A stretch of 64,000 nt of DNA from the NCBI GenBank assembly GCA_900469955.1, contig UBYX01000031.1, forward strand, positions 87,240 to 151,239, read 5' to 3'. The notes beneath the pieces were generated by a model that saw only the letters and a program-made list of their open reading frames with translations, did no database searches and was not told the DNA's origin. The position numbers and the translations under genes are program-made. Each line of letters begins with the position of its first letter. Position 1 is the first letter of the stretch. Shown one piece after another: positions 17,619 to 26,308 of the stretch. The stretch comes from Hyphomicrobiales bacterium (GTDB taxonomy: Bacteria; Pseudomonadota; Alphaproteobacteria; Rhizobiales; Rhizobiaceae).

Positions 17619-18344
17619 TCAAATATAAAGGGCGGCCATCCTGCGCCAGGCCCCGGCCCGGTGGGCGCGCCCGTCCCATACATGCATTTGATGACCGACA
17701 CCTTTTTCGGCAAGCACCTGGCTCAGGTGGCGGTTGTTGTCGAGGAAGGGATCGGCATTGCCGATGGTGAGCACGATCTCGACCTGTCTCAGCCTGTCAA
17801 GCCGCCAGTCGCCGGAAAGCCCGGGAAGAAAATGCGACGGGGTGTGGAAATAGACGTTCTCGTCATAGTAGCCGTCCAGAAGATCTCCGAAGGACTCGAC
17901 CTTCAGCGTGAGATCGTAGCGGCCTGAAAATGCGACGAGCTTTTGGAAAAGATGCGGGTGCCGGAAGACCAGATTGGCCGCCTGAAAGGCGCCCAGACTG
18001 CAGCCGTGCGCAATGGTGCAGTCGTGCGGGTTCCTACCCATGAGCGGCAGGACCTCGTCGAGGATATAGGCTTCGAAGGCTTCATGGCGGCGGAGCCGGT
18101 CGGCCGGATGCCAGTGCGAGGCGTAGAACGTCTCTCTTGCCAGCCCCTCGACGCAATAGAGCTGCAGATGGCCGGCAGTGATCTTATCGGTCAGGCTCGC
18201 GACGACGCCGAGTTCTTCATATTCGAAGAACCGCCCGTCCCGCGTCGGGAACATCAGCACCTTGGCCCCGGCATGGCCGAACACCAGGAGTTCCATATCC
18301 CGGTGAAGCCTGGGGCTGTACCAGCGATGATATTCGCGGTTCAT
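17619..18344 (-). CDS. Alpha/beta-hydrolase, esterase family (esterase D-like)
   Basis: A 241-residue putative esterase. The nucleophile elbow is GCSLGAF (serine near residue 116), preceded by the strand TIAHG; the likely acid is the Asp in IGNADPFLDN near residue 200 and the His lies in the C-terminal DGRAHRAGAW. No signal peptide is visible, so it is probably cytoplasmic. Its ATG overlaps the preceding hydrolase stop (ATGA), making it the last gene of a four-gene string that starts with a toxin-antitoxin pair. Substrate unknown. Confidence 0.82.
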   Translation of the reverse strand: MNREYHRWYSPRLHRDMELLVFGHAGAKVLMFPTRDGRFFEYEELGVVASLTDKITAGHLQLYCVEGLARETFYASHWHPADRLRRHEAFEAYILDEVLPLMGRNPHDCTIAHGCSLGAFQAANLVFRHPHLFQKLVAFSGRYDLTLKVESFGDLLDGYYDENVYFHTPSHFLPGLSGDWRLDRLRQVEIVLTIGNADPFLDNNRHLSQVLAEKGVGHQMHVWDGRAHRAGAWRRMAALYI

Positions 18345-19306
18345 GATGCTCCGAAGAAAGACCTGACCTTCTCGCTGAGGATTGCGTGTTGCGCCTCCTG
18401 GCCAGGATAATCGAAATGCCCGGCGTCCAGGATGAAGATTTCATTAAATTTTGAGGGCGGAAGCGCATTGGCGATCGAAAATTGGCAGGGCGGCGCCACG
18501 GCAGGATCGAAGAGCGCAACGCTCATCAGCATCGGCACGGTGATACGGCCCGCGGCAACTGCCGAATCGTGCAGGCGCAGTGTCGCAAGCGCGTTCCCGT
18601 ATGTCCGCTGATACATCTGCACGGCCGCGGCACTGCCGATGCTCGGCAGCCTGAGCCTCAGTTCCTGATGCCCGAAGGTCGGCAGCGACAGATGTCCACG
18701 GCCGATGCGGCTGTCATAGGCAATGCCGAGCCCGCCGATGCCGCCGCCGAAGCTGACGCCGCTATAGCCGATCCGACCGGCAAGCCAGGGGTAGTGGAGG
18801 AGCAGCGTCGTGACAGCGATCCAGAGATCGTCGACGCAGCCCCCGATGATGTAGCGCTCTGGTTTGTCGATGTCATGCAGCACGTGCCAGCTGGACTCGG
18901 ACGAGATCGGCGGCCGGGCACTCCGCGACATGCCCCGGAAGCAGGGGAAAAGCAGCGCCGTCTCTTCCACAGGCATGTCGAAATCCGGCGCATCGCGCCC
19001 GCCATAGCCATGCCCGACGACCAGTCCGCGCCGCACTTCCCCTTGCCGCGGAAGAAGAAGCCAGCCGCCGATCGGAAAGGCGCCGCTCGACATATAGGTA
19101 AGGTCGAAGACATGCCATTTCGGATGGGCGAGCTTGCTCTTTTGAAGTTTGGGCCGGGGATCGACGCTCAGCGCCCGGCGATAACGGCGCTCCCAGAATT
19201 CATCGAAACCCTCCGGCGCCTCCGGCGGCGCGATCGCTCCAAGCTCCTTGAGCCCCAGGCCGTAGGTCGGATCGAAATCGAAGGGGTGGGGAGTGGGGAT
19301 GGTCAT
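18341..19306 (-). CDS. Acetyl xylan esterase-like hydrolase (AXE1/CE7-like)
   Basis: A 321-residue alpha/beta-hydrolase. The order VVGHGYGG (oxyanion region), FRGMSRSARP, GCVDDLWIAV, GYSGVSFGGGIGGLG (nucleophile elbow) and DAGHFDYPGQE (catalytic His) follows the AXE1/cephalosporin-C deacetylase family. Such enzymes deacetylate small sugars or amides. It has no signal peptide. Its ATG overlaps the PIN toxin stop by four bases and it overlaps the next esterase in the same way, so all are probably on one mRNA. Confidence 0.83.
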   Translation of the reverse strand: MTIPTPHPFDFDPTYGLGLKELGAIAPPEAPEGFDEFWERRYRRALSVDPRPKLQKSKLAHPKWHVFDLTYMSSGAFPIGGWLLLPRQGEVRRGLVVGHGYGGRDAPDFDMPVEETALLFPCFRGMSRSARPPISSESSWHVLHDIDKPERYIIGGCVDDLWIAVTTLLLHYPWLAGRIGYSGVSFGGGIGGLGIAYDSRIGRGHLSLPTFGHQELRLRLPSIGSAAAVQMYQRTYGNALATLRLHDSAVAAGRITVPMLMSVALFDPAVAPPCQFSIANALPPSKFNEIFILDAGHFDYPGQEAQHAILSEKVRSFFGAS

Positions 19307-19707
19307 ATAGATCTTTTAAGAGGATTGATGATCGAAAGGCTCTCGATTCGGATGCCGTCTTGAAGATCCTCGGAAAACAGAACGTCACAATCGCCGGCAA
19401 GCGCCGCGGCCACGATCATCGCATCATAGATCGAGAAATTATACCGTTCAGCCAGCTGCAGGCCTTTGTCGTGGATTTGGGTGGTCAGGGGAACCACGGT
19501 CAATAGTGCTCGGATCGTTGTCAGAAAGGAATGAGTATCCTCCCAGGAAAATCCCATCTTGCGCCGTGCGACGTGAACGAATTCGTTCAGCACCTGGACG
19601 CTGATCGCCCCACCCAAATCGACCGCGCGCTCGGCCGCCGCAGCCTTCGTGACGTCACCTGAAGCAAAATAGAGCAGGATATTGGTGTCATAGAAATTAC
19701 CGGGCAT
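19303..19707 (-). CDS. PIN-domain ribonuclease toxin (VapC family)
   Basis: A 134-residue PIN domain protein. The acidic metal-binding residues are in place: Asp7 (FYDTN), Glu42 (LNEF), Asp95 (IYDAMIV) and Asp114 (FSEDL). PIN toxins cleave RNA, often tRNA or rRNA, and are blocked by a cognate antitoxin. The start at 19707 (MPGNFYDTN) overlaps the antitoxin gene by 11 bases; the longer frame is a read-through of the antitoxin in another phase. It is followed without a gap by two hydrolase genes. Confidence 0.9.
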   Translation of the reverse strand: MPGNFYDTNILLYFASGDVTKAAAAERAVDLGGAISVQVLNEFVHVARRKMGFSWEDTHSFLTTIRALLTVVPLTTQIHDKGLQLAERYNFSIYDAMIVAAALAGDCDVLFSEDLQDGIRIESLSIINPLKRSI

Positions 19708-19927
19708 TCGCCTCGTCCCGGTCAAATACGAAGTCCTCGGGCAGACGGCCCCGGAATTTCCGCAACCGCTGAAGAAGTTCCTCGCGTGTAGGCTTGCGCG
19801 CCACTTCGAACTCCCTTGCATCGACGGCGCGTATCTGGATCTCGTCGCCTTCCTTCAGTTCAAGAGCTTCGACCACTGCAGCGGGCAGCCGAACCGCGAG
19901 ACTGTTACCCCATTTGGAAACCTGCAT
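19697..19927 (-). CDS. AbrB/MazE-type antitoxin
   Basis: A 76-residue protein with the swapped-hairpin AbrB DNA-binding domain (MQVSKWGNSLAVRLPAAVVE, then LKEGDEIQI) at the N-terminus and a charged toxin-binding tail. The start 19927 is supported by GGGAGAG four bases upstream; an earlier ATG at 19948 lacks one. It should both neutralise the PIN toxin and repress the operon, probably through the palindromic AT-rich stretch just upstream. Confidence 0.9.
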   Translation of the reverse strand: MQVSKWGNSLAVRLPAAVVEALELKEGDEIQIRAVDAREFEVARKPTREELLQRLRKFRGRLPEDFVFDRDEANAR

Positions 19928-19957
19928 GGCGCTCTCCCGGATAAACATCTTGACGGT

Positions 19958-19973
19958 GTATATCTAGCATATC
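19958..19973 (-). promoter_or_regulatory. AT-rich symmetric element upstream of the antitoxin gene
   Basis: ATAT-N5-ATAT sits in a locally AT-rich patch (GTATATCTAGCATATC) 31-46 bases upstream of the antitoxin ATG. AbrB-type antitoxins bind such AT-rich symmetric sites for autoregulation. The assignment is positional and tentative. Confidence 0.35.
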
Positions 19974-19982
19974 TGATGCATT

Positions 19983-20009
19983 AAAAAAGCCCGGCGATGC
20001 CGGGCTTTT
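19983..20009 (-). terminator. Rho-independent terminator of the pnt operon
   Basis: An 11-bp perfect stem AAAAGCCCGGC / GCCGGGCTTTT with a 3-base loop lies 29 bases past the pntB stop. On the minus strand it ends in a run of six T; on the plus strand it ends in four T, so it may work in both directions. Confidence 0.88.
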
Positions 20010-20037
20010 CGTTCGTTATTCGCTGTCTGAAGATCGG

Positions 20038-21438
20038 TCAGTGCTTCATCGCCTTGACGATATCTTCCGTCATCTTCTTGGCGTCGCCGAGCAACATCAT
20101 CGTGCCGTCCTTGTAGAACAGCGTGTTGTCGATGCCGGCGTAGCCGGAGCCGAGCGAGCGTTTGACGAAGAGGCAGGTCTTGGCCTTGTCGACGTCGAGG
20201 ATCGGCATGCCGTAGATCGGCGAGGTCTTGTCGTCGCGAGCCGCCGGGTTGGTGACGTCGTTGGCGCCGATGACATAGGCGACATCGGCTTGCGCGAACT
20301 CCGCATTGATGTCTTCGAGCTCGAAAACCTCGTCATAGGGCACGTTGGCTTCGGCGAGCAGCACGTTCATGTGGCCTGGCATACGCCCGGCGACCGGGTG
20401 GATCGCGTATTTGACTTCGACGCCGTGGCTCTTCAGCGTGTCGGCGAGTTCGCGCAGCGCATGCTGCGCCTGGGCGACCGCCATGCCGTAACCCGGCACG
20501 ATGATCACCTTCTCGGCATTCTGCATCAGGAAAGCCGCGTCGTCGGCAGAACCCTGCTTTACTGTCCGCTGCACGCCGTCGTCACCAGCGGCCCCAGCCG
20601 TCTCGCCGCCGAAGCCGCCGAGGATGACCGAGATGAAGGAGCGGTTCATGCCCTTGCACATGATGTAGGAGAGGATCGCACCGGACGACCCGACCAGCGC
20701 GCCGGTGATGATCAGCGCCAGGTTGCCGAGCGTGAAACCGATGCCGGCGGCAGCCCAGCCCGAATAGGAATTCAGCATTGACACGACGACCGGCATGTCG
20801 GCGCCGCCGATCGGCACGATGATCAACACGCCAAGCGCCAGCGACAGGGCGACGATCAGCCAGAAATCAGCATGACTTTCGGTCTGTACGAGCCCGATCA
20901 TGAAGATGACGATCAGCAGCAGCAGGCCCGCATTGATGAAGTGCCTGTAGGGCAGCATGATCGGTTTGCCGGACATCCGCCCGTCGAGCTTCAGGAAGGC
21001 GATAACCGATCCGGTAAAAGTGATCGCGCCGATCGCCGCGCCGAGCGCCAGTTCGATCAGCGCCTGGCCGTGGATCGCGCCGGGCTCGCCGATGCCGAAG
21101 GAGTCAGGCGCATAGAGCGCTGCGGCCGCCACCATCACGGCGGCAAAACCGACCAGCGAGTGGAAGCCGGCGACGAGCTGCGGCATCGCCGTCATCGGAA
21201 TGGTGCGGGCGATATAGGCCCCTGCCCCGCCGCCGATGGCAAGCGCCAGCACGATCAGGATGAACCCGCCGAAGCTTGGCGTGGCGAGAAGCAGGGTCGT
21301 GCCGATGGCAATCCCCATGCCCACCATGCCGTAGACATTGCCCTTGCGGCTGGTGGTCGGGTGGGAAAGGCCGCGCAGCGCCATGATGAACAGCACGCCG
21401 GAGACGAGGTAAAGGAAGGCTGCGAAATTCTGCGACAT
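20038..21438 (-). CDS. pntB: NAD(P) transhydrogenase, beta subunit
   Basis: The membrane and NADP-binding subunit of the proton-translocating transhydrogenase, which makes NADPH from NADH using the proton gradient. The 466-residue protein has about eight to nine membrane segments (1-260) and then domain III, with VPGYGMAVAQAQH, HPVAGRMPGHMN and VIGANDVTNPAARDD, the NADP-binding signatures. Last gene of the pntAA-pntAB-pntB operon, 16 bases after pntAB. Confidence 0.97.
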   Translation of the reverse strand: MSQNFAAFLYLVSGVLFIMALRGLSHPTTSRKGNVYGMVGMGIAIGTTLLLATPSFGGFILIVLALAIGGGAGAYIARTIPMTAMPQLVAGFHSLVGFAAVMVAAAALYAPDSFGIGEPGAIHGQALIELALGAAIGAITFTGSVIAFLKLDGRMSGKPIMLPYRHFINAGLLLLIVIFMIGLVQTESHADFWLIVALSLALGVLIIVPIGGADMPVVVSMLNSYSGWAAAGIGFTLGNLALIITGALVGSSGAILSYIMCKGMNRSFISVILGGFGGETAGAAGDDGVQRTVKQGSADDAAFLMQNAEKVIIVPGYGMAVAQAQHALRELADTLKSHGVEVKYAIHPVAGRMPGHMNVLLAEANVPYDEVFELEDINAEFAQADVAYVIGANDVTNPAARDDKTSPIYGMPILDVDKAKTCLFVKRSLGSGYAGIDNTLFYKDGTMMLLGDAKKMTEDIVKAMKH

Positions 21439-21454
21439 ATGTTTCCAGAACCCC

Positions 21455-21865
21455 TCAGCGATCTTTTTTCTTGTACATGGCGAGCATCCGGCTGGTCACC
21501 AGGAAGCCGCCGAAGATGTTCACCGAGACGAGCACCAGCGCGACGAAGCCGAAGCCGGTGGCAAAGCCGCTTGCCGCAACGCCGACCGCCAGAAGCGCGC
21601 CGACGACGATGACCGAGGAAATGGCATTGGTGACGGCCATCAACGGCGTATGCAGCGCCGGCGTCACCGACCAGACGACGTAATAGCCGACGAAGATCGA
21701 CAGGACGAAGATCGCAAACCGGAAAACGAAGGGATCGATCGCCCCGCCCGATACGCCATGTGCTGCCTGCGCCACCGCATCGGGTGCCGTTTCCGCGGCG
21801 GCCTTGACGGCGGCAACCGCCTGGTCGAGCCCTTCCAGCGCCTTGTTCATCATTTCGTTCGCCAT
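21455..21865 (-). CDS. pntAB: NAD(P) transhydrogenase, alpha subunit 2 (membrane part)
   Basis: In rhizobia the alpha subunit is split in two; this 136-residue piece carries the three to four membrane helices of domain II (PFVFRFAIFVLSIFVGYY, then AISSVIVVGALLAVG and GFVALVLVSVNIFGGF). The start is ATG 21865, which shares one base with the pntAA stop (TGATG) and has GGAGGAG upstream. It joins the NAD-binding subunit to PntB in the inner membrane. Confidence 0.95.
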   Translation of the reverse strand: MANEMMNKALEGLDQAVAAVKAAAETAPDAVAQAAHGVSGGAIDPFVFRFAIFVLSIFVGYYVVWSVTPALHTPLMAVTNAISSVIVVGALLAVGVAASGFATGFGFVALVLVSVNIFGGFLVTSRMLAMYKKKDR

Positions 21866-23118
21866 CAAAGCTCCTCCCCCTTCGCGGCGCCTTCCGCCAC
21901 GGCCTTCTTGCGCGGCCGGACGGCTTTTGCCGGCGCCGGCTCGGCGACGACGGCAGGTCCGGCCGGCGCCTCGCTGACGAGAGCCGCAACAGCCGACGCA
22001 AAATTCGGGTGCACGACGCGGCCAGCATGGGTCAGCATGGTCGCCTTGACCAGTTCGTCCTCCGGATTGACCGCAAACTCCTTCGAGGTCTTGTCGACCA
22101 TGGTCTCCAGGAAGGCGAAGAGGTTCCTGGCATAGAGCGCCGAGGCGGAGGCGGCGATCCGCCCTGCCACATTGGCATAACCGATCACGGCAACGCCTTC
22201 GACGCTTGCCACCTTGCCCTTTTCCGAACCTTCGATATTGCCGCCGCGCTCGACGGCGAGGTCGACCGCGACGGAACCGGGCTTCATCGAGGCGAGCATC
22301 GCCCGCGTCACGAGCCGCGGCGCCGGACGACCGGGGATCAGCGCGGTGGTGATGACGATGTCCTGCTTGGCAATGTGTTCGGCCACGAGAGCGGCCTGCT
22401 TCGCCTGATAGGCTTCCGACATCGGCTTGGCGTAGCCGGCAGCGGTTTCCGCAGCCTTGAACTCCTCGTCCTCAACGGCGATGAACTTGGCGCCGAGCGA
22501 GCCGACCTGTTCTTTTGCCGCCGGACGAACGTCGGTCGCCGACACCACCGCCCCCAGGCGGCGGGCCGTGGCGATCGCCTGCAGGCCGGCGACACCAGCC
22601 CCCATGACGAAGACCTTTGCGGCGGGCACGGTGCCGGCCGCCGTCATCATCATCGGCATCGCCCGTCCATATTCATGGGATGCGTCGATGACGGCCCGAT
22701 AACCGGCAAGGTTTGCCTGGGACGACAGCACGTCCATCGATTGCGCCCGGGTGATGCGCGGCATCAGCTCCATGGAAAAGGTCGTCAGGCCCGCCTTGGC
22801 CATCGCGGCAAGCGCCGCTTCGTTGCCATAGGGGTCCATGACCGCAAAGACGACCGCGCCGGATTTGTAGGAGGCGGCTTCCGCAGCCGTCGGCCGGTTG
22901 ACCCGAAGCACGATGTCGGCAGAACCGGCATCCGAAGCCGTGCCGATGCGCGCGCCTGCCGCCTCGAAATCGCCGTCCGGAATGCCGGAGGCTAGTCCCG
23001 CGCCGCTCTCGACCACGATGGTGAAGCCGAGACCCGCGAGACGCTTCACCGTCTCGGGTGAGGCCGATACGCGCGGTTCATCCGAACCTTCGCGACTAAC
23101 ATAAATGATCTTCGCCAA
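21865..23118 (-). CDS. pntAA: NAD(P) transhydrogenase, alpha subunit 1 (NAD-binding)
   Basis: The soluble domain I (417 residues), related to alanine dehydrogenase, which binds NADH on the cytoplasmic face. The nucleotide motif VMGAGVAGLQAIATARRLGA is near residue 170. Translation begins at a TTG (23118) with the strong ribosome site GGGAGGAG about seven bases upstream; there is no nearer ATG. The C-terminus is Ala/Pro-rich and lysine-rich (VRPRKKAVAEG), probably a linker. Confidence 0.96.
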   Translation of the reverse strand: MAKIIYVSREGSDEPRVSASPETVKRLAGLGFTIVVESGAGLASGIPDGDFEAAGARIGTASDAGSADIVLRVNRPTAAEAASYKSGAVVFAVMDPYGNEAALAAMAKAGLTTFSMELMPRITRAQSMDVLSSQANLAGYRAVIDASHEYGRAMPMMMTAAGTVPAAKVFVMGAGVAGLQAIATARRLGAVVSATDVRPAAKEQVGSLGAKFIAVEDEEFKAAETAAGYAKPMSEAYQAKQAALVAEHIAKQDIVITTALIPGRPAPRLVTRAMLASMKPGSVAVDLAVERGGNIEGSEKGKVASVEGVAVIGYANVAGRIAASASALYARNLFAFLETMVDKTSKEFAVNPEDELVKATMLTHAGRVVHPNFASAVAALVSEAPAGPAVVAEPAPAKAVRPRKKAVAEGAAKGEEL

Positions 23119-23203
23119 AGACTGTCTCCTCCCAGTCGATATCGCAACAGAACGGAATGCTCCGTCCCTCCTCAGGCCACGGGCAAAAGCCGGCTCGCGA
23201 AGA

Positions 23204-23428
23204 TCAGCGCAGCAGGAAGACGCCGGCGATGTTGAGAATGATGAACAGGATGAGGCTGCCGAGGAAGCCTACGCCGCCGAAGAAGCCGGCGGCCATGGCA
23301 ATCAAAAGCACGACGACGACCATGGTGCCCCATTTGGAGGCGGCAAGGAACATGCTGTAGGTCTTTTCATGTTCCGCATAATCCATGGGAGCGCCCGTTT
23401 CCACCGGTCCGCTATGGTGATTGTCCAT
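23204..23428 (-). CDS. aa3-type cytochrome c oxidase subunit IV-like protein
   Basis: A 74-residue protein with a polar N-terminus (MDNHHSGPVETGAPMDYAEH) and two hydrophobic segments (about 31-50 and 53-72). The MDYAEHEKTY...FLAASKWG pattern is that of the small alphaproteobacterial subunit IV of aa3 oxidases. AAGGAGA lies eight bases upstream of the ATG. It sits just upstream of pntAA in the same direction, 85 bases away, so both may respond to respiratory state. Confidence 0.85.
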   Translation of the reverse strand: MDNHHSGPVETGAPMDYAEHEKTYSMFLAASKWGTMVVVVLLIAMAAGFFGGVGFLGSLILFIILNIAGVFLLR

Positions 23429-23673
23429 CAGTCGCGTCTCCTTGAAGCAAGCCGCACACGGCCTTGCAGATGAAAGCATCCGCGTGCGGAAAATATCCTC
23501 GTCGCTGCCCGGAATCATGCCTTTGAAGGGCACGCCGAACGTTACCTCAGGCCTTACACAAAGGCGTGAGAAAGCGCAATGGCACCGAACGGCTCTCGGG
23601 TACGCCAGGTCTGCGGTGGTGGTAAAATGCCGCGAGGGGCCGGCCAGGCGGAGTTATCCAGTCTCGGCGCGGG

Positions 23674-26001
23674 TCACCGCTCAGCGGTCGTAAGCCGGCG
23701 GGCGGGCGTCTGTCTGGCGCCGCGCCGAACGGTTGAAAGCTTGATGGGCCTGGCTTCCGCGGCGAGGCCCGGAATCAGAGCCGAATCGACGGGCATGGAG
23801 AAGACGAAGCCCTGAACCAGATCGGCAAAGCGGTGACGGTTGATCAGCGCAAGCTGTTCCTTCGTCTCGACGCCTTCCACGACGATCCTCAGGCCGAGTT
23901 CGCGCGACAGATTGACGATGCCGCGCAGGAGCTTCAGCTTGCGTGCGTCTTCGCCGACATTGCGGATGAAGGCACGATCGATCTTCACGACGTCCACCGG
24001 CAGCGTATCCAGATAGCTGAGGCTCGAAAACCCGGTGCCGAAATCGTCTATCGCGATGGTCACGCCGGTGGCGCGGAACCGGTTGAGAATTGCGCTGACC
24101 GCCACCGGCTCGTCCATGAAACAGCTTTCCGTCACCTCCAGACGCAGCCGCGACGGCGAGAGCGAATAGCGCTCAAGGACCTCCGCCACGTGGGGCACGA
24201 TATCGTCGTTGCCGAGGTCCTGGATCGACAGGTTGACGGAGACCGCCATCCCCTCCGGCCAGGTCGAGCAGTCGCGGCAGGCCTGCTCGATGACCTGGTG
24301 GGTGATCTGCGATATGAGGTTCATATCCTCGGCCATCGGAATGAACACGTTCGGCCCGACCACGCCGCGTTCCGGATGGCGCCAGCGCACCAGCGCTTCG
24401 CTGCATTCGATTCCCGAACCGTCCGGCAGGTACAGCGGTTGATAGACCACATGCAGGGCGCGGTCCTGGATGGCGTGCCGAAGGTCGGCGCGAAGCTTCT
24501 GTTCGTCGATATATTGCGCATCCATTTCCGGGCGGAAGAAGACGAGCGTGCCGTTGCCAGCCGATTTAGCATGGTTGACCGCAAGGTCCGCCTTGATCTG
24601 CCAGTCTTCCATGTCGAAGTCCCGGGACGGCAGGATGACGCAGCCGCCGTTCATCGTGACCGGCAGGCGAAGGCCTTCCACCTTGTAGTCGCCCTGCACA
24701 TCCGCATGGATCTGCCGGATCCGCTGCTCGAGTTCGCTAGCGTCGACATCGCCGGAAAGCAGGAGGACGAATTCGTCGCCGGTAAGGCGCCCGATGACCA
24801 CCCCTTCGATGCCGAGGGCGAGGAGCCGCGCCCCGATCGCGGCAAGCAGGCGATCGCCCATCACATGGCCGCGCATGTCGTTGACGTGTTTGAAACCGTC
24901 GACGTCGAAGACCGCGAGCGCTGCCGGAGCCTCCGGCCGCTCGCGCAGCTTTTCCCCCGCCAGATCGGCAAAATGAGCGCGGTTCGGAAGGCCGGTCAGC
25001 GCGTCGAACTGCAGCATGTGCCGCATCTTCTCCTCGGCCTCGATCCGTGCGCTGACATCTTCGAAGATCAGCACCACGCCGCCGTCGGAACGGGGGCTGA
25101 CGGAGAATTCCAGATGGCGGTCGTCCTTGAATGTCAGAAGCGCGCGCTCCAGCGAACCATCCGCCAGCCGATGGAGCTGCCTGAGAGTGCCCGCCGGAAC
25201 GTTTCCCGCATCTTCGCAAAGCACGGCGGCGAAATCCCGGTCCTTGAGCTCACGCTGCAGGTGAAGCCCGAGCAGATCACGGGCGCGGCGGTTGACCACC
25301 TGGATCCTCCCTTCCCGGTCGAGCATCACGAGCCCGTGGGAGATGGTGTTCAGCGCGATGTCGAACCGCCCGGCGATGATCGCCATGGTCCGCGAGGAGA
25401 TGACGTTCTGATAGAGAAAATCGCGAATGCCGTTCGCCATGAACCGGGTCGTGAGCGCGAACGGGACCAGCAGGACGGCTAACACCGCGAGATTGAGATC
25501 ACCAGTAAACAGGCAGGCGATCAGGATCGGTCCGCAGCACCCGAGCATCTGGAGATCAATGGCGGCGCGCGAGCCGTAATTGCGGCCGATGATCGACATC
25601 ATCGAACCGAGAGGGATAGCCACCGCTGTGACGCTGACGAAGGGGTCCTGCAATTCCAGCAAGGCATACCCGCTGGCCACGCCAAGAAGCAAGGCCGTCA
25701 GAAAAGCGCCGATGACGTATTGACGTTCCCAGGCGGCGATCTCATCATGCTTGAGCGCTTGCTTATTCACCTGGTCGAACCGATGGAACCAGTACATGCG
25801 ATAGGCAAAAATCGCAGCGAAACAACCGGCGAACAGGAGATAGAGCTCGGAGCCGTTGAAATAGAAGACGAACAGGCACCAGAGGACATGGACGATCACG
25901 CCCGTCCACAGTGTCCCACGGTTTCCAAACAGCGAGGCGACGAACGACAGGAAAACATCCGTCGATAACGTCTCCGCTTCGATCTCTCTCATCGGGTTCA
26001 T
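23674..26001 (-). CDS. Membrane GGDEF-EAL protein, probable cyclic-di-GMP phosphodiesterase
   Basis: A 775-residue protein: about six N-terminal membrane segments (residues 17-195), a PAS-like domain (about 215-320), a GGDEF domain with a degenerate TGDEF signature near residue 406, and an EAL domain from about 515. The EAL residues are complete: SEALVRW, SVNLS, LEVTES, IDDFGTGFSS, KIDR, EGVET and QGF. It should therefore hydrolyse cyclic-di-GMP, while the GGDEF part may only bind GTP. Start may be 26001 or 25992. Confidence 0.9.
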   Translation of the reverse strand: MNPMREIEAETLSTDVFLSFVASLFGNRGTLWTGVIVHVLWCLFVFYFNGSELYLLFAGCFAAIFAYRMYWFHRFDQVNKQALKHDEIAAWERQYVIGAFLTALLLGVASGYALLELQDPFVSVTAVAIPLGSMMSIIGRNYGSRAAIDLQMLGCCGPILIACLFTGDLNLAVLAVLLVPFALTTRFMANGIRDFLYQNVISSRTMAIIAGRFDIALNTISHGLVMLDREGRIQVVNRRARDLLGLHLQRELKDRDFAAVLCEDAGNVPAGTLRQLHRLADGSLERALLTFKDDRHLEFSVSPRSDGGVVLIFEDVSARIEAEEKMRHMLQFDALTGLPNRAHFADLAGEKLRERPEAPAALAVFDVDGFKHVNDMRGHVMGDRLLAAIGARLLALGIEGVVIGRLTGDEFVLLLSGDVDASELEQRIRQIHADVQGDYKVEGLRLPVTMNGGCVILPSRDFDMEDWQIKADLAVNHAKSAGNGTLVFFRPEMDAQYIDEQKLRADLRHAIQDRALHVVYQPLYLPDGSGIECSEALVRWRHPERGVVGPNVFIPMAEDMNLISQITHQVIEQACRDCSTWPEGMAVSVNLSIQDLGNDDIVPHVAEVLERYSLSPSRLRLEVTESCFMDEPVAVSAILNRFRATGVTIAIDDFGTGFSSLSYLDTLPVDVVKIDRAFIRNVGEDARKLKLLRGIVNLSRELGLRIVVEGVETKEQLALINRHRFADLVQGFVFSMPVDSALIPGLAAEARPIKLSTVRRGARQTPARRLTTAER

Positions 26002-26308
26002 CCCTTTGCGTTCGAGGGACCGTGCGGAAAACCCTTTAAGATTTCATTGTTCCCGCCGCTCGTATCGCACTGTACATCGGTTTCCGGCGGGTTTGCTCAA
26101 CAAATTCCGATGCCGAAGGCTAAAATTCTCCGGGCTTGCCGAAGGCGAGGCGTTTGCGGCGCGATCAGCCGTCTCGTCCAACCGGCTCTGCTGCGAGATT
26201 TTACGGGGTAAAAAGCCGGTCTATTAGGACTTTCCTTTTCATAGTCCTTGGTTTACATCGCCATTCAAGGACGGGCGGGATAACAGAGACCCGTTGGATG
26301 GGGAAAGC
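26002..26308. other. Divergent promoter region between GGDEF-EAL gene and dctQ
   Basis: A 307-base gap without a convincing gene. It must hold the promoters of the GGDEF-EAL gene (minus) and dctQ (plus). The only clear structure is AGGACT-N11-AGTCCT at 26226-26248, 61 bases upstream of dctQ. Confidence 0.6.
26226..26248 (+). promoter_or_regulatory. Inverted repeat AGGACT-N11-AGTCCT upstream of dctQ
   Basis: A perfect 6-bp inverted repeat 61 bases before the dctQ start. Similar TTAG(G)ACTTTC words recur as a direct repeat upstream of the receptor gene dctP (30012-30037), which would suit a shared regulator of the TRAP system. The link is by eye only. Confidence 0.35.

Noticed and set aside
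23833..25482. 549-codon plus-strand frame opposite the GGDEF-EAL gene
   Set aside because: Antisense shadow; the EAL catalytic motifs lie on the minus strand.
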